A stretch of DNA of 9,758 nucleotides from contig JAFGTU010000224.1 in the NCBI GenBank assembly GCA_016933985.1, positions 1 to 9,758 on the forward strand, in the 5' to 3' direction. How positions within the stretch are numbered: position 1 is the stretch's first letter; each line of letters begins with the position of its first letter. This document shows positions 1 through 6,784 of the stretch, one piece after another. The notes beneath the pieces are model-generated. The model saw nothing but the letters and a program-made list of their open reading frames with translations, was not told where the DNA came from and did not search any database. Source of the stretch: Sedimentisphaerales bacterium (lineage in GTDB: Bacteria > Planctomycetota > Phycisphaerae > Sedimentisphaerales > Anaerobacaceae). A program made the translations under genes and the position numbers.

Positions 1-909
1 CCGACGCCGTTTCTGATGCCGTTTTTTGCAGTGTTCTTTGGGATGTGCCTGGCTGATGCGGGCTACGGGCTGGTTATGGTCGTGGCGGTCGCTTTGCTGA
101 TAAGGAAGATACAGGGCGACACGAAGCTGATAGCGATGCTCGGCCTCTGCGGCGCGGCTACGATAATAGTCGGCGCCTTGACGGGCGGCTGGTTCGGCGA
201 CGCGGTGCAACAGTTTGCCCCGGCGCTGGGGCCGCTGCGAGGGAAGATGATGTGGTTCGACCCGTTCGAGAAGCCGATGTACTTCTTCGGGATCGCCGTC
301 GGTCTGGGCTATTTTCAGATTATGACCGGGCTTTTCGTCGCATTCTGCCACAACATAAAGGAAAGGGATTACGCCTCTGCGGTGTTCAACCAGTTGACGT
401 GGCTCGTGATGCTGAATTCGGTTGTGATTTTTGGGGCGAGCAAGGGCGGATTCATCCCCGCGCATATCGGGGGGATATTCGGAAAGGTCGCGCTTCTTCC
501 GGCGGCGATGATTCTCGTCTTCAGCGAGCGCGAGGGCGGATGGGGCGGACGGCTGGGAATGGGGTTCTATAACCTCTTTAGCTCGATATTTTACCTGGGC
601 GACGTTCTGAGCTATCTGCGGCTGATGGCCCTCGGTATGGTGGGGGCAGGGCTTGCTATGGCAATCAATGTTATCGCGGGGATCTCCCTGAAAATACCCT
701 ACGTCGGAATTATCGTAATGGCCGCGGTCCTTGTCGGCGGACACCTGTTCAATCTCATACTCGCGGTGCTCAGCGCGTTTGTTCACACGCTTAGGCTTCA
801 ATACGTGGAGTTTTTTCCGAAGTTCCTGATCGGCGGCGGCAGGCTGTTCCAGCCGCTGACAAAGGAATACAAAAACATATATATCAAGACATCAGAAGTA
901 CAACAGTAA
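1..909 (+). CDS. atpI: V/A-type ATPase subunit I (membrane stator), 5'-partial, C-terminal membrane domain
   Basis: This is the C-terminal 302 residues of the stator subunit I/a (NtpI), which forms the two ion half-channels beside the K rotor ring. The frame is open from base 1 (PTPFLMPFFAVFFG), so the ATG at 16 is internal and the gene begins outside the window. Full-length family members are about 600-700 residues, so the cytoplasmic N-terminal half is missing here. About seven hydrophobic segments are visible. The family signature SYLRLMALGM holds the essential arginine (codon 619-621), and a second conserved arginine lies in HTLRLQYVEFFPKF (codon 793-795). The TAA stop is followed after 18 bases by subunit K, so the two are surely co-transcribed. 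The identification rests on these motifs and on the downstream gene order. Nothing looks broken apart from the window edge. Confidence 0.95.
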   Translation, partial: PTPFLMPFFAVFFGMCLADAGYGLVMVVAVALLIRKIQGDTKLIAMLGLCGAATIIVGALTGGWFGDAVQQFAPALGPLRGKMMWFDPFEKPMYFFGIAVGLGYFQIMTGLFVAFCHNIKERDYASAVFNQLTWLVMLNSVVIFGASKGGFIPAHIGGIFGKVALLPAAMILVFSEREGGWGGRLGMGFYNLFSSIFYLGDVLSYLRLMALGMVGAGLAMAINVIAGISLKIPYVGIIVMAAVLVGGHLFNLILAVLSAFVHTLRLQYVEFFPKFLIGGGRLFQPLTKEYKNIYIKTSEVQQ

Positions 910-927
910 GAAAGAGAGGTTTTAGCA

Positions 928-1419
928 ATGATTGACGGATTGACGTTGGCTCTAACTGGTGCGGGAATGGCGGCGTTGTTTGCCGGTATCGGCTCGGCCA
1001 TCGGAATAGGTATCGCCGGCAGGAGCGCAACCGGCGTTCTGAGCGAGAAGCCCGAGAGGTACGGCCAGATGTTCATTATGGTCGTTCTACCGGGAACGCA
1101 GGGATTCTACGGCTTTCTTGCCGCGTTTATGGTGATGCTCAAGCTGAATTTCTTCGGCGGCACGGGCGTCCCGGAGCTGAGCACCATGCTGGGGCTGCAG
1201 ACATTGATAGCCTGCATACCGATAGCGTTTGCCGGGCTTGTCAGCGCGATCTTTCAGGGCAAAGTATGCTCCGGGGGCATCCTGATGGCGGCCAAGAGGC
1301 CGGAGATGGCCTTCAAAGCCGGCGTTGTTTATGCGGTTATGGTTGAGATATACGCGATTCTCGGGCTGCTCGTGACACTGTTCATGATATTGTTCGGGAT
1401 CAAGTGGCCGGTGGTATGA
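928..1419 (+). CDS. atpK: V-type ATPase subunit K, rotor-ring proteolipid (double hairpin, Na+-site residues present)
   Basis: A 163-residue membrane proteolipid (NtpK, 16-kDa c subunit) with four hydrophobic helices in two hairpins, the usual V-type size. Copies form the rotor ring that carries ions past subunit I. The first hairpin has GIGSAIGIGIAG and LPGTQGFYG; the second has FQGKV and the ion-binding VEIYAILG. The residues corresponding to the E. hirae NtpK Na+ ligands (Leu61, Thr64, Gln65, Gln110, Glu139) are L54, T57, Q58, Q110 and E140, and the supporting Tyr68 is Y61. Only the second hairpin carries the carboxylate, as expected for this family. A GAGAGG Shine-Dalgarno at 914-919 lies 8 bases before the ATG and supports the start. 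It follows I closely and precedes E by 56 bases. Na+ specificity is inferred from the residues, not shown. Confidence 0.96.
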   Translation: MIDGLTLALTGAGMAALFAGIGSAIGIGIAGRSATGVLSEKPERYGQMFIMVVLPGTQGFYGFLAAFMVMLKLNFFGGTGVPELSTMLGLQTLIACIPIAFAGLVSAIFQGKVCSGGILMAAKRPEMAFKAGVVYAVMVEIYAILGLLVTLFMILFGIKWPVV

Positions 1420-1475
1420 AACGCCGCGTGTATCCCCAAACGAGATAAGAAATTCCAATCGCGAGAGACCGGATT

Positions 1476-2072
1476 ATGGAAGCTCAACAGGTCATAGAGA
1501 AGATTCTCGCCGATGCCGGCGCTGAGGCCGAGAAAATATTAAATCAGGCCCGCGAGAAACAGGCTGCTGAACAGGCCCAGGCCGATGAAAAGCTGGCGGG
1601 CTACAATGAGCAGACGCGCTCGCTGGTCGACAAGGCCGCCAACGATGAGAAGGCCCACCTTCTGGCTGCGGCGAGAATGAAAATCGCCAAAGAGCGTTTG
1701 GCGGAGAAGAGGAAGATACTGGACGAACTCTTTGATCAGGCTCGCGCGCGACTGCAGGGGCTGGCGGACGAAGAGTATCGCGGCATTATGGTCAGGCGAA
1801 TGCTCGAGGCCGTCGAAACCGGTGACGAGGAGGTCGTTGTCGATCGCTCCGACAGCCGAATCGATATGGACCTGCTAAAAGAAGTCAACCGGCAGCTCGG
1901 CCCTGGATTTAAGGGGAATCTCAGGTTCGCCTCTGCAAAAGACGATCTCGGCGGAGCTGGATTCATCCTCAAAAGGGGCAAGATAAAGACCAATGTCTCG
2001 CTCGCCGTGCTCCTCGATCAGGCCCGCAAAGAACTCGAAATAGAATTGGCAAAAGACCTCTTCGAGGATTAG
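1476..2072 (+). CDS. atpE: V/A-type ATPase subunit E (peripheral stalk)
   Basis: A 198-residue protein of the usual size for subunit E (NtpE), which pairs with the G/H-type stalk subunit and ties the A3B3 head to subunit I, resisting rotation. Residues 1 to about 95 are a charged Ala/Glu/Lys-rich helix typical of the stalk coiled coil (AEAEKILNQAREKQAAEQAQ). From about 100 onward is a compact domain with the family features: a VVVDRSD strand, DDLGGAGFILKRGKIKTN near residues 156-173, and a C-terminus ending LAKDLFED. A weak GAGAG at 1463-1467, 8 bases before the ATG, is the only ribosome-binding signal. No partner coiled-coil stalk gene is seen in the window; in relatives it often lies upstream of I. 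No oddities in the reading frame. Confidence 0.93.
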   Translation: MEAQQVIEKILADAGAEAEKILNQAREKQAAEQAQADEKLAGYNEQTRSLVDKAANDEKAHLLAAARMKIAKERLAEKRKILDELFDQARARLQGLADEEYRGIMVRRMLEAVETGDEEVVVDRSDSRIDMDLLKEVNRQLGPGFKGNLRFASAKDDLGGAGFILKRGKIKTNVSLAVLLDQARKELEIELAKDLFED

Positions 2073-2083
2073 CGCGTAACAGT

Positions 2084-2090
2084 AAAGGAG
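2084..2090 (+). promoter_or_regulatory. Orphan Shine-Dalgarno-like AAAGGAG
   Basis: A good SD match lies 12 bases after the subunit E stop, but no ATG, GTG or TTG follows within about 15 bases. The next gene, subunit C, starts 100 bases further on and has no SD of its own. It may be a relic of the original ribosome-binding site of subunit C, left behind when the repeat-bearing segment expanded. Seven purine-rich bases can also occur by chance. Confidence 0.35.
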
Positions 2091-2140
2091 CAAGAAAGAA
2101 GAAACCCGCTGAATATCCGGAATTCAGGCCGCCAAGGGCG

Positions 2141-2178
2141 CCTGATGCCCTGATAACCTGATACACACAACCTGATAT
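2141..2178 (+). repeat. 8-bp degenerate tandem repeat CCTGATNN in the E-C spacer
   Basis: Copies of CCTGATNN lie at 2141-2148, 2149-2156 and 2157-2164 in perfect 8-bp register, with a fourth at 2171-2178 after a 6-base interruption. A decayed CCTATACT follows at 2179, and CCTGAAAT begins just inside the next gene at 2193. The array runs up to the start of subunit C and displaces any SD. Function is unknown. It is the first of four spacers in this operon with such arrays, each of a different unit. Confidence 0.7.
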
Positions 2179-2189
2179 CCTATACTCCA

Positions 2190-3221
2190 ATGCCTGAAAT
2201 TGCCAAACAAGCTATCCTTGATTTCTATACATATCCGCCTATAGGGGGCGACGACTGGCGATACGTATTCGAGACCGCCGAGGTCCGCGCAATGGAGATT
2301 GGCATGCTCAGCCGGTCGCTGCTGCTGGATATGGTCAATGCCGATGGTTTTGCGCAGGCGTCCGAGCTGCTCAGCGGCACGGAATACGCCATTGGGGCGA
2401 CCGGAGATTTTGGCCGCGTTGAGAACATGCTTGGCGAGAGGCGAACGGCGATTCGAGAGTTGTTCGCGCAGTTGATGCACGATCCGCCCATCGTCGAGCT
2501 TCTGAAGTCGCGGGACGACTTTGCGAATCTCAGGCTGGTGCTGAGGCGAGTGCTGACGGGCAAGACCCTCGCCGCAGATTACAGCCCGGACGGCAATGCT
2601 TCGCCGGATGTGTTCAGCAATGTCTTCGAGGAGGAAAGGTATGATCTTCTGCCGGATTATATGCGGCAGGCGGCCGACGCCGCCGTCCTGGCGTACTATG
2701 AGAAGAAAGACGTTCGGCAGATAGATTACGCAATCGATGCAGCCGAGGCGGCCTACAACCTGGCGAAGGCGCGGCGGCTGGGCAGCGCCTTTCTGACGGG
2801 CCTGTTCAAGATTCAAATCGATTTGACCAATATTCGAACGATGTTCCGCCTGAAGTTCACCGAGTCCGAGAACCGCAAGGTCTTCCTCGACGGCGGATTT
2901 ATCGAGCTGGAAAGGTTCATCCACGGCCCGGACCTGGGCTACGAAGCCCTTGGGCCGCTGTTTTTTGTGACTCCTTACCATCGCATCGTCGAATCCGGTG
3001 CGGCCTACTTGACCTCGAACAAGTCTTTTCTGAAACTCGAGCAGCAGTGCGATGAGCACTTGGGCGGATTTCTGAAATTGACCGTCCAGATAACCGCCGG
3101 CCCCCAGCCGATCATCGCATATCTCCTAAAAAAAGAAAACGAAATAAGAACCGTGCGGCTGATACTGACCGCAAAAAGAAACTCCCTCGATACAAAACTG
3201 ATCTTAGACAGAATTGCGTGA
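2190..3221 (+). CDS. atpC: V/A-type ATPase subunit C (central-shaft socket, d-like)
   Basis: A 343-residue soluble, mostly helical protein close to the usual 330-350 residues of subunit C (NtpC, homologue of eukaryotic subunit d). It sits on top of the K ring and couples the D/F shaft to the rotor. Recognisable features are WRYVFETAEVRAMEIGMLS near residues 23-41, matching the family N-terminus; TEYA; the FKIQIDLTNIRTMFRLKFT segment around residues 206-224; and the LLKKENEIRTVRLILTAKR region near the C-terminus, corresponding to the conserved E-N-E-xx-N-xR-L-I motif. The ATG at 2190 is the only in-frame start upstream of the conserved part, because TAA occurs in frame at 2154. It gives roughly 20 residues ahead of the usual family start and has no SD. 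In E. hirae-type operons subunit F comes next; here a 3.5-kb gene intervenes. Confidence 0.93.
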   Translation: MPEIAKQAILDFYTYPPIGGDDWRYVFETAEVRAMEIGMLSRSLLLDMVNADGFAQASELLSGTEYAIGATGDFGRVENMLGERRTAIRELFAQLMHDPPIVELLKSRDDFANLRLVLRRVLTGKTLAADYSPDGNASPDVFSNVFEEERYDLLPDYMRQAADAAVLAYYEKKDVRQIDYAIDAAEAAYNLAKARRLGSAFLTGLFKIQIDLTNIRTMFRLKFTESENRKVFLDGGFIELERFIHGPDLGYEALGPLFFVTPYHRIVESGAAYLTSNKSFLKLEQQCDEHLGGFLKLTVQITAGPQPIIAYLLKKENEIRTVRLILTAKRNSLDTKLILDRIA

Positions 3222-3245
3222 AACAAAACTCGATCTCATATTTAG

Positions 3246-3270
3246 CCCCCCAATTTATTGGGGGGGGGGG
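3246..3270. repeat. C/G palindrome with an 11-G run, REP-like, between subunit C and the inserted gene
   Basis: CCCCCCAA (3246-3253), loop TTTA (3254-3257) and TTGGGGGG (3258-3265) form an 8-bp stem, and the G run continues to 3270 (11 Gs in all). No T tract follows on either strand, so it does not look like an intrinsic terminator, though the hairpin could slow or reduce read-through from the ATPase genes. A long G homopolymer is also prone to slippage and to assembly error. The run lies in non-coding sequence 12 bases before the next ATG, so a length change would alter spacing but not the protein. Confidence 0.65.
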
Positions 3271-3282
3271 TGACCCTGAAAA

Positions 3283-6200
3283 ATGAAACCAAACCGCCCA
3301 AATTGTTGTTGCCGCCACACCCAAAACGTAGGGTGTGCACCGCACACCACAACGGCCTTCCTGCTTCTTTGCCTGAGCCTCTTTTCACCCGATTCGCAGG
3401 CCAAGGAGAATAGCCCATACCTCGACGCAGTGCGTGAGTTTGCTGATAACGTTCTCAAATACGGCAGGGATACCTATGGACCTAAGAAGACACCGTTGTT
3501 TGTTGATGGGCTGAATATCAATAACCATGAGCCGGTTAGGTGGATGGAACCAAACGGAGACAAGTGGGTTCTCTCCAATCTCTCAAGCCAGCAGACGCTA
3601 TTCCGCACCCTGGATGGACTTACTACAATCACAGGTGATCCAAAATACAAACACGCAGCAATGGGTGCGATTGAGTACGCTTTCGAGCATCTTCAGACTT
3701 CCAACGGGCTTTTGCCCTGGGGCGGACATCAGGCGTATGACGCCACAGCAGATAAGACACGCGGCCTTTCCATACATGAGCTTAAGGGAATATATCCTAA
3801 TTACAGGTTGATGTGGCAGGCGAACCCACAAGCCACGAAGCAATACATTGAGGCATTCTGGTCTGCTCATGTTATTGATTGGTCCAACCTTGATATGAAT
3901 CGGCATGCAAAGATCAATGAGCGTGTGGAAAAACCCTGGAATCACGAATACAAACCTGGTACGGCTTTTGAAGGTGAAGGGCTGTCTTTTTTTAATACGG
4001 CCAGTGACTTGATCTATGCGGCGGTGGAGCTTACACGACTGTCCGGAAACAAAGAACCTGTTGTGTGGGCAAGACGCCTTACCAAAAGATATGTCGATGT
4101 GAGAGATCCTAATACCGGCATCAGCTATGGGATGTATACTTCTGTGAAGAAGCAGGAGATACCTGATTCCTATGATTCTGTACTTAGAAAATTAGTGTCT
4201 GGAGCAACTAATTTCCCAGTGAGTATGTTTCCTAGTGGTATGATGCATCCAAAGATCCGTGAGGTGTCCGCTTATGATATGCCTACTCCAGGGATAAGAG
4301 TACACAGATATTTGCTCAATTGGCTGAGTCTACTCATGGTAGGAGAGACATTAGGAGGTAGTGAAGGCGAAGAACTAAAGCATTGGGCTTTGGAAGAGTT
4401 GACTGCTTTCGGCAAGTATTATCGCAAGAAGGATAATGTATATATTCCGATGCTCACCGATGGCACTAATATAGAGGGATATGTCGTCAAAGTGGATGGT
4501 CCGCTGGGACCCAAAGGTGCTACCTTAGAGCCGGTGCCAGCGGGGTCTTCAGATCTATGGATTTATACCATGGGTTATCGCGTCATGAATGATGCCTTCA
4601 TGTGGGAGATAGCCCGTAACATCTCCAAAGGTTGCGGATTTGGGGATATCGGAAAAAGCTCAGAGGATGCCTCCCAACTTAATCTTGGCACAGATTCCTC
4701 AGATCCTTACGCCATCTTGTCTTTTCTTGAGTTACATAGAGCGACTGGTAAAAATGAATTTCTGGAATTGGCCAAAAAAATCGGTAGCAATGTCTTAGAC
4801 AATCGTCTTCACAAGGGATTCTTTGTTGCGAGCAAGAAGCACACCTACTCCAAGTTTGATACGATGGATTCCCTCGCATTGTTGCATCTGTACTCGGTAC
4901 TTGTAGGAAGAGAATCCACAATACCACAGGCCTATCCATCTACGCCTTTCTACGAGGGTAATTACCGCAAGAAAGAGTATGCAATCGACAACCAGATTTT
5001 CTACACCTTTACTGAATTCTCTGAACCTCCTATTTCTATACAGGAAGCGGCTGCCGTAGGCGACATCACCTCAATTAGATCTTTGCTTGAGAAAGGTGTC
5101 GAAGTTGATGCTGTAGAAAACACTATTTACAGAACTGCTCTTCATCGTGCAGCCAAAGGTGGATACATGGAGGTTGTGCAACTTCTTTTGACCGAAGGTG
5201 CTAATGTTGAAGCAACCGACTCTTGGCCCGGTGCTACTCCTTTGTATTACGGGGTAGAGCAAGGTTACCGGGAAATAGTAGAACTTCTTATCGCTCACGG
5301 TGCAGATATCCACGGAACTATTAAGTACCCTGCCGGTGATACGCCTTTACACTGTGCGGCAAGGAAAGGCCACAAAGACATTGTAGATCTGCTGATTAGC
5401 AAGGGTGCAGATGTGAACAGCAAGAATGACCAGGGAGAGACTCCTCTCGATGTAGTCGGAGGACGATACCGCAAAGAGATATGCGGATTGCTTGTAGCAA
5501 AGGGAGCCAAGCTTTCATCTATCCATTTGGCCGCAGAGTTGGGGGCCTTGGCTCAAGTAGAAGTACTTCTTGAAGAGGGAATTGATGTCAATGCAAAAGA
5601 CGAAGATGGGAAGACACCACTGCACCTGGCTGTTCAAGAGGACCACAAGGACGTTGTCCAAGCACTCGTCTCCAAAGGGGCGGATGTCAATGCGAAGGAC
5701 AACAAGGGCATGACGCCGATACACTTGGCTACCCTAAGAAACCTCAGAGATATTATTGACCTGCTAATCAGCAAGGGTGCTAATGTAAATACAAAGAACG
5801 AGAAGGGCGAGACTCCACTCGATATTGGCGGATATAACAAAGAGATCGCCCCGTTACTTATATCAGCCGGAGCGAGGACTTCAACCATACACAATGCCGC
5901 CCTTTGGGGACTTGTATCTGAGGTTAGACGTTTTCTTGACGAAGGGGTGGATGTCAATGCCAAGAATGAGGACGGCTGGACACCACTACACTTAACCGCT
6001 CAGGCAGGCCGTAAAGATGTCATGGAACTACTCATCGCTAAAGGGGCTGATGTAAATGCCCCAAATTCCAAGGGCCAGACACCTTTGCAGATGGTACGAC
6101 GAGCGGACGAGGAGACCTTCAAGGAGTTGATGGATTTGCTGCTCTCTAACGGAGCTAATTTGAACGCGAAGGATGATTCTGGCTGTACCCTATTGGATGA

Positions 6201-6738
6201 TGTGGCTTTGGGGCGGTCAGAACCGGAAATATTTGAGTTTCTCCTGTCGAAGGGTGCAGACGCCAACAACATTCACTTGGCGGCTTATCGGGGAGATGTG
6301 AACCGTGTGAAAAGCTTCTTGAAAGAAGGTGCGGATATCAATGAAAAGAGGACTACCAGGCAGCGCACACCTCTCGACTATGCCGTAAAAGGAGGAAAGG
6401 TCGAGGCCGTACGACTGCTGATAGCGGAAGGTGCAGACATAAATGCAGGTGACAAGGATACCCCTGTTCTCATACAAGCCGTTATATCTGGGAATACTGA
6501 GATAGCGGGACTCTTATTGGCTAATGGGGCGGATTTAAACGTAGTAGGTAGTTCAATGCGTATGACAGCTCTGCACACAGCGGTGTTACGTGGAAACAAG
6601 GAGATGGTGCAATTGCTTATCGACAAGGGTGCAGATGTCAATGTCAAAGTAGGTGGGAGAACCGCTCTGGATGTGGCAAAGCTGTTGAAGAGGCAGGAGA
6701 TAATCGACTTGCTAAAGAAACACGGAGCAAAAGAATAA
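3283..6738 (+). CDS. Predicted exported protein: PL2-like pectate lyase domain fused to 18 ankyrin repeats
   Basis: An 1151-residue protein. Residues 1-40 resemble a long signal peptide with hydrophobic AFLLLCLSLF and likely cleavage after DSQA. Residues about 45-580 look like an alpha-toroid of the pectate-lyase family 2 (PL2) kind, with LFVDGLN, LSNLSSQQTLFRTLDGL, WGGH (H149), HELK (E166) and LDMNRH (R207, H208). From memory, the Yersinia PL2 enzyme uses H109, E130 and H172 for metal and R171 as base; the E-to-H spacing of 42 is the same here. Related activity is thus plausible, not proven. Residues 585-1151 are about 18 ankyrin repeats (TPLHLA, LLISKGADVN) reaching the stop, a protein-binding module. 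The ATG has no SD, and a REP-like hairpin lies inside the first 22 codons. GC is lower than in the flanking ATPase genes, consistent with transfer. It sits between ATPase subunits C and F with no evident functional tie to them. Confidence 0.8.
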   Translation: MKPNRPNCCCRHTQNVGCAPHTTTAFLLLCLSLFSPDSQAKENSPYLDAVREFADNVLKYGRDTYGPKKTPLFVDGLNINNHEPVRWMEPNGDKWVLSNLSSQQTLFRTLDGLTTITGDPKYKHAAMGAIEYAFEHLQTSNGLLPWGGHQAYDATADKTRGLSIHELKGIYPNYRLMWQANPQATKQYIEAFWSAHVIDWSNLDMNRHAKINERVEKPWNHEYKPGTAFEGEGLSFFNTASDLIYAAVELTRLSGNKEPVVWARRLTKRYVDVRDPNTGISYGMYTSVKKQEIPDSYDSVLRKLVSGATNFPVSMFPSGMMHPKIREVSAYDMPTPGIRVHRYLLNWLSLLMVGETLGGSEGEELKHWALEELTAFGKYYRKKDNVYIPMLTDGTNIEGYVVKVDGPLGPKGATLEPVPAGSSDLWIYTMGYRVMNDAFMWEIARNISKGCGFGDIGKSSEDASQLNLGTDSSDPYAILSFLELHRATGKNEFLELAKKIGSNVLDNRLHKGFFVASKKHTYSKFDTMDSLALLHLYSVLVGRESTIPQAYPSTPFYEGNYRKKEYAIDNQIFYTFTEFSEPPISIQEAAAVGDITSIRSLLEKGVEVDAVENTIYRTALHRAAKGGYMEVVQLLLTEGANVEATDSWPGATPLYYGVEQGYREIVELLIAHGADIHGTIKYPAGDTPLHCAARKGHKDIVDLLISKGADVNSKNDQGETPLDVVGGRYRKEICGLLVAKGAKLSSIHLAAELGALAQVEVLLEEGIDVNAKDEDGKTPLHLAVQEDHKDVVQALVSKGADVNAKDNKGMTPIHLATLRNLRDIIDLLISKGANVNTKNEKGETPLDIGGYNKEIAPLLISAGARTSTIHNAALWGLVSEVRRFLDEGVDVNAKNEDGWTPLHLTAQAGRKDVMELLIAKGADVNAPNSKGQTPLQMVRRADEETFKELMDLLLSNGANLNAKDDSGCTLLDDVALGRSEPEIFEFLLSKGADANNIHLAAYRGDVNRVKSFLKEGADINEKRTTRQRTPLDYAVKGGKVEAVRLLIAEGADINAGDKDTPVLIQAVISGNTEIAGLLLANGADLNVVGSSMRMTALHTAVLRGNKEMVQLLIDKGADVNVKVGGRTALDVAKLLKRQEIIDLLKKHGAKE
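3328..3348 (+). repeat. REP-like GTAG plus hairpin inside the 5' coding end
   Basis: GTAG (3328-3331) is followed directly by GGTGTGC (3332-3338), loop ACC (3339-3341) and GCACACC (3342-3348), a perfect 7-bp stem. A GTAG tetranucleotide at the foot of a hairpin is the architecture of bacterial REP elements recognised by RAYT/TnpA-REP transposases. No RAYT gene is in the window. The element falls in codons about 16-22 of the ankyrin-lyase gene, in an odd Cys/His/Asn-rich stretch before the hydrophobic signal core, so it has either been taken into the coding sequence or marks a wrong start. One copy alone does not prove a family. Confidence 0.5.
5035..6735 (+). repeat. Ankyrin array built of four higher-order blocks
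   Basis: The 18 ankyrin units of the fusion protein fall into four blocks: residues 585-744 (5035-5514), 745-866 (5515-5880), 867-994 (5881-6264) and 995-1151 (6265-6735). Each block opens with a capless unit of the form I-H/Q-x-A-A-x-x-G, then V/I-xxx-L-x-E-G-x-D/E-V/I (SIQEAAAVG, SIHLAAELG, TIHNAALWG, NIHLAAYRG). Each closes with a shortened unit of 24-29 residues starting TPLD-like (ETPLDVV, ETPLDIG, CTLLDDV, RTALDVA). This implies growth by duplication of multi-repeat segments rather than single repeats. The blocks differ clearly at the DNA level, so the duplications are not recent. Confidence 0.75.
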
Positions 6739-6753
6739 CTAAGTCATTACAAC

Positions 6754-6781
6754 ATACGACATACGAAATACGAGATACGAA
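6754..6781 (+). repeat. 7-bp tandem repeat ATACGAN before subunit F
   Basis: Four exact-register heptamers lie at 6754-6760, 6761-6767, 6768-6774 and 6775-6781, differing only in the last base (C, A, G, A). The array ends 3 bases before the subunit F ATG and takes up the place where an SD would be. Function is unknown. Short tandem heptamer repeats in spacers are known in cyanobacteria (STRR sequences) as an analogy only. Confidence 0.8.
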
Positions 6782-6784
6782 ACA

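Noticed and set aside
252..572. 106-residue open frame on the + strand
   Set aside because: It is an Arg/Gly-rich out-of-frame shadow inside subunit I.
2124..3059. 311-residue open frame on the - strand
   Set aside because: It lies wholly opposite subunit C, whose family match is clear. Its translation shows no recognisable domain and comes from GC-rich third positions.
3246..3270. Intrinsic terminator after subunit C
   Set aside because: The hairpin is strong but has no T tract on either strand.
3305..3375. Lipoprotein signal with a lipobox at FLLLC (C30)
   Set aside because: The residue before the Cys is Leu, not Gly/Ala/Ser, and a standard cleavage site DSQA follows, so a normal signal peptide fits better.
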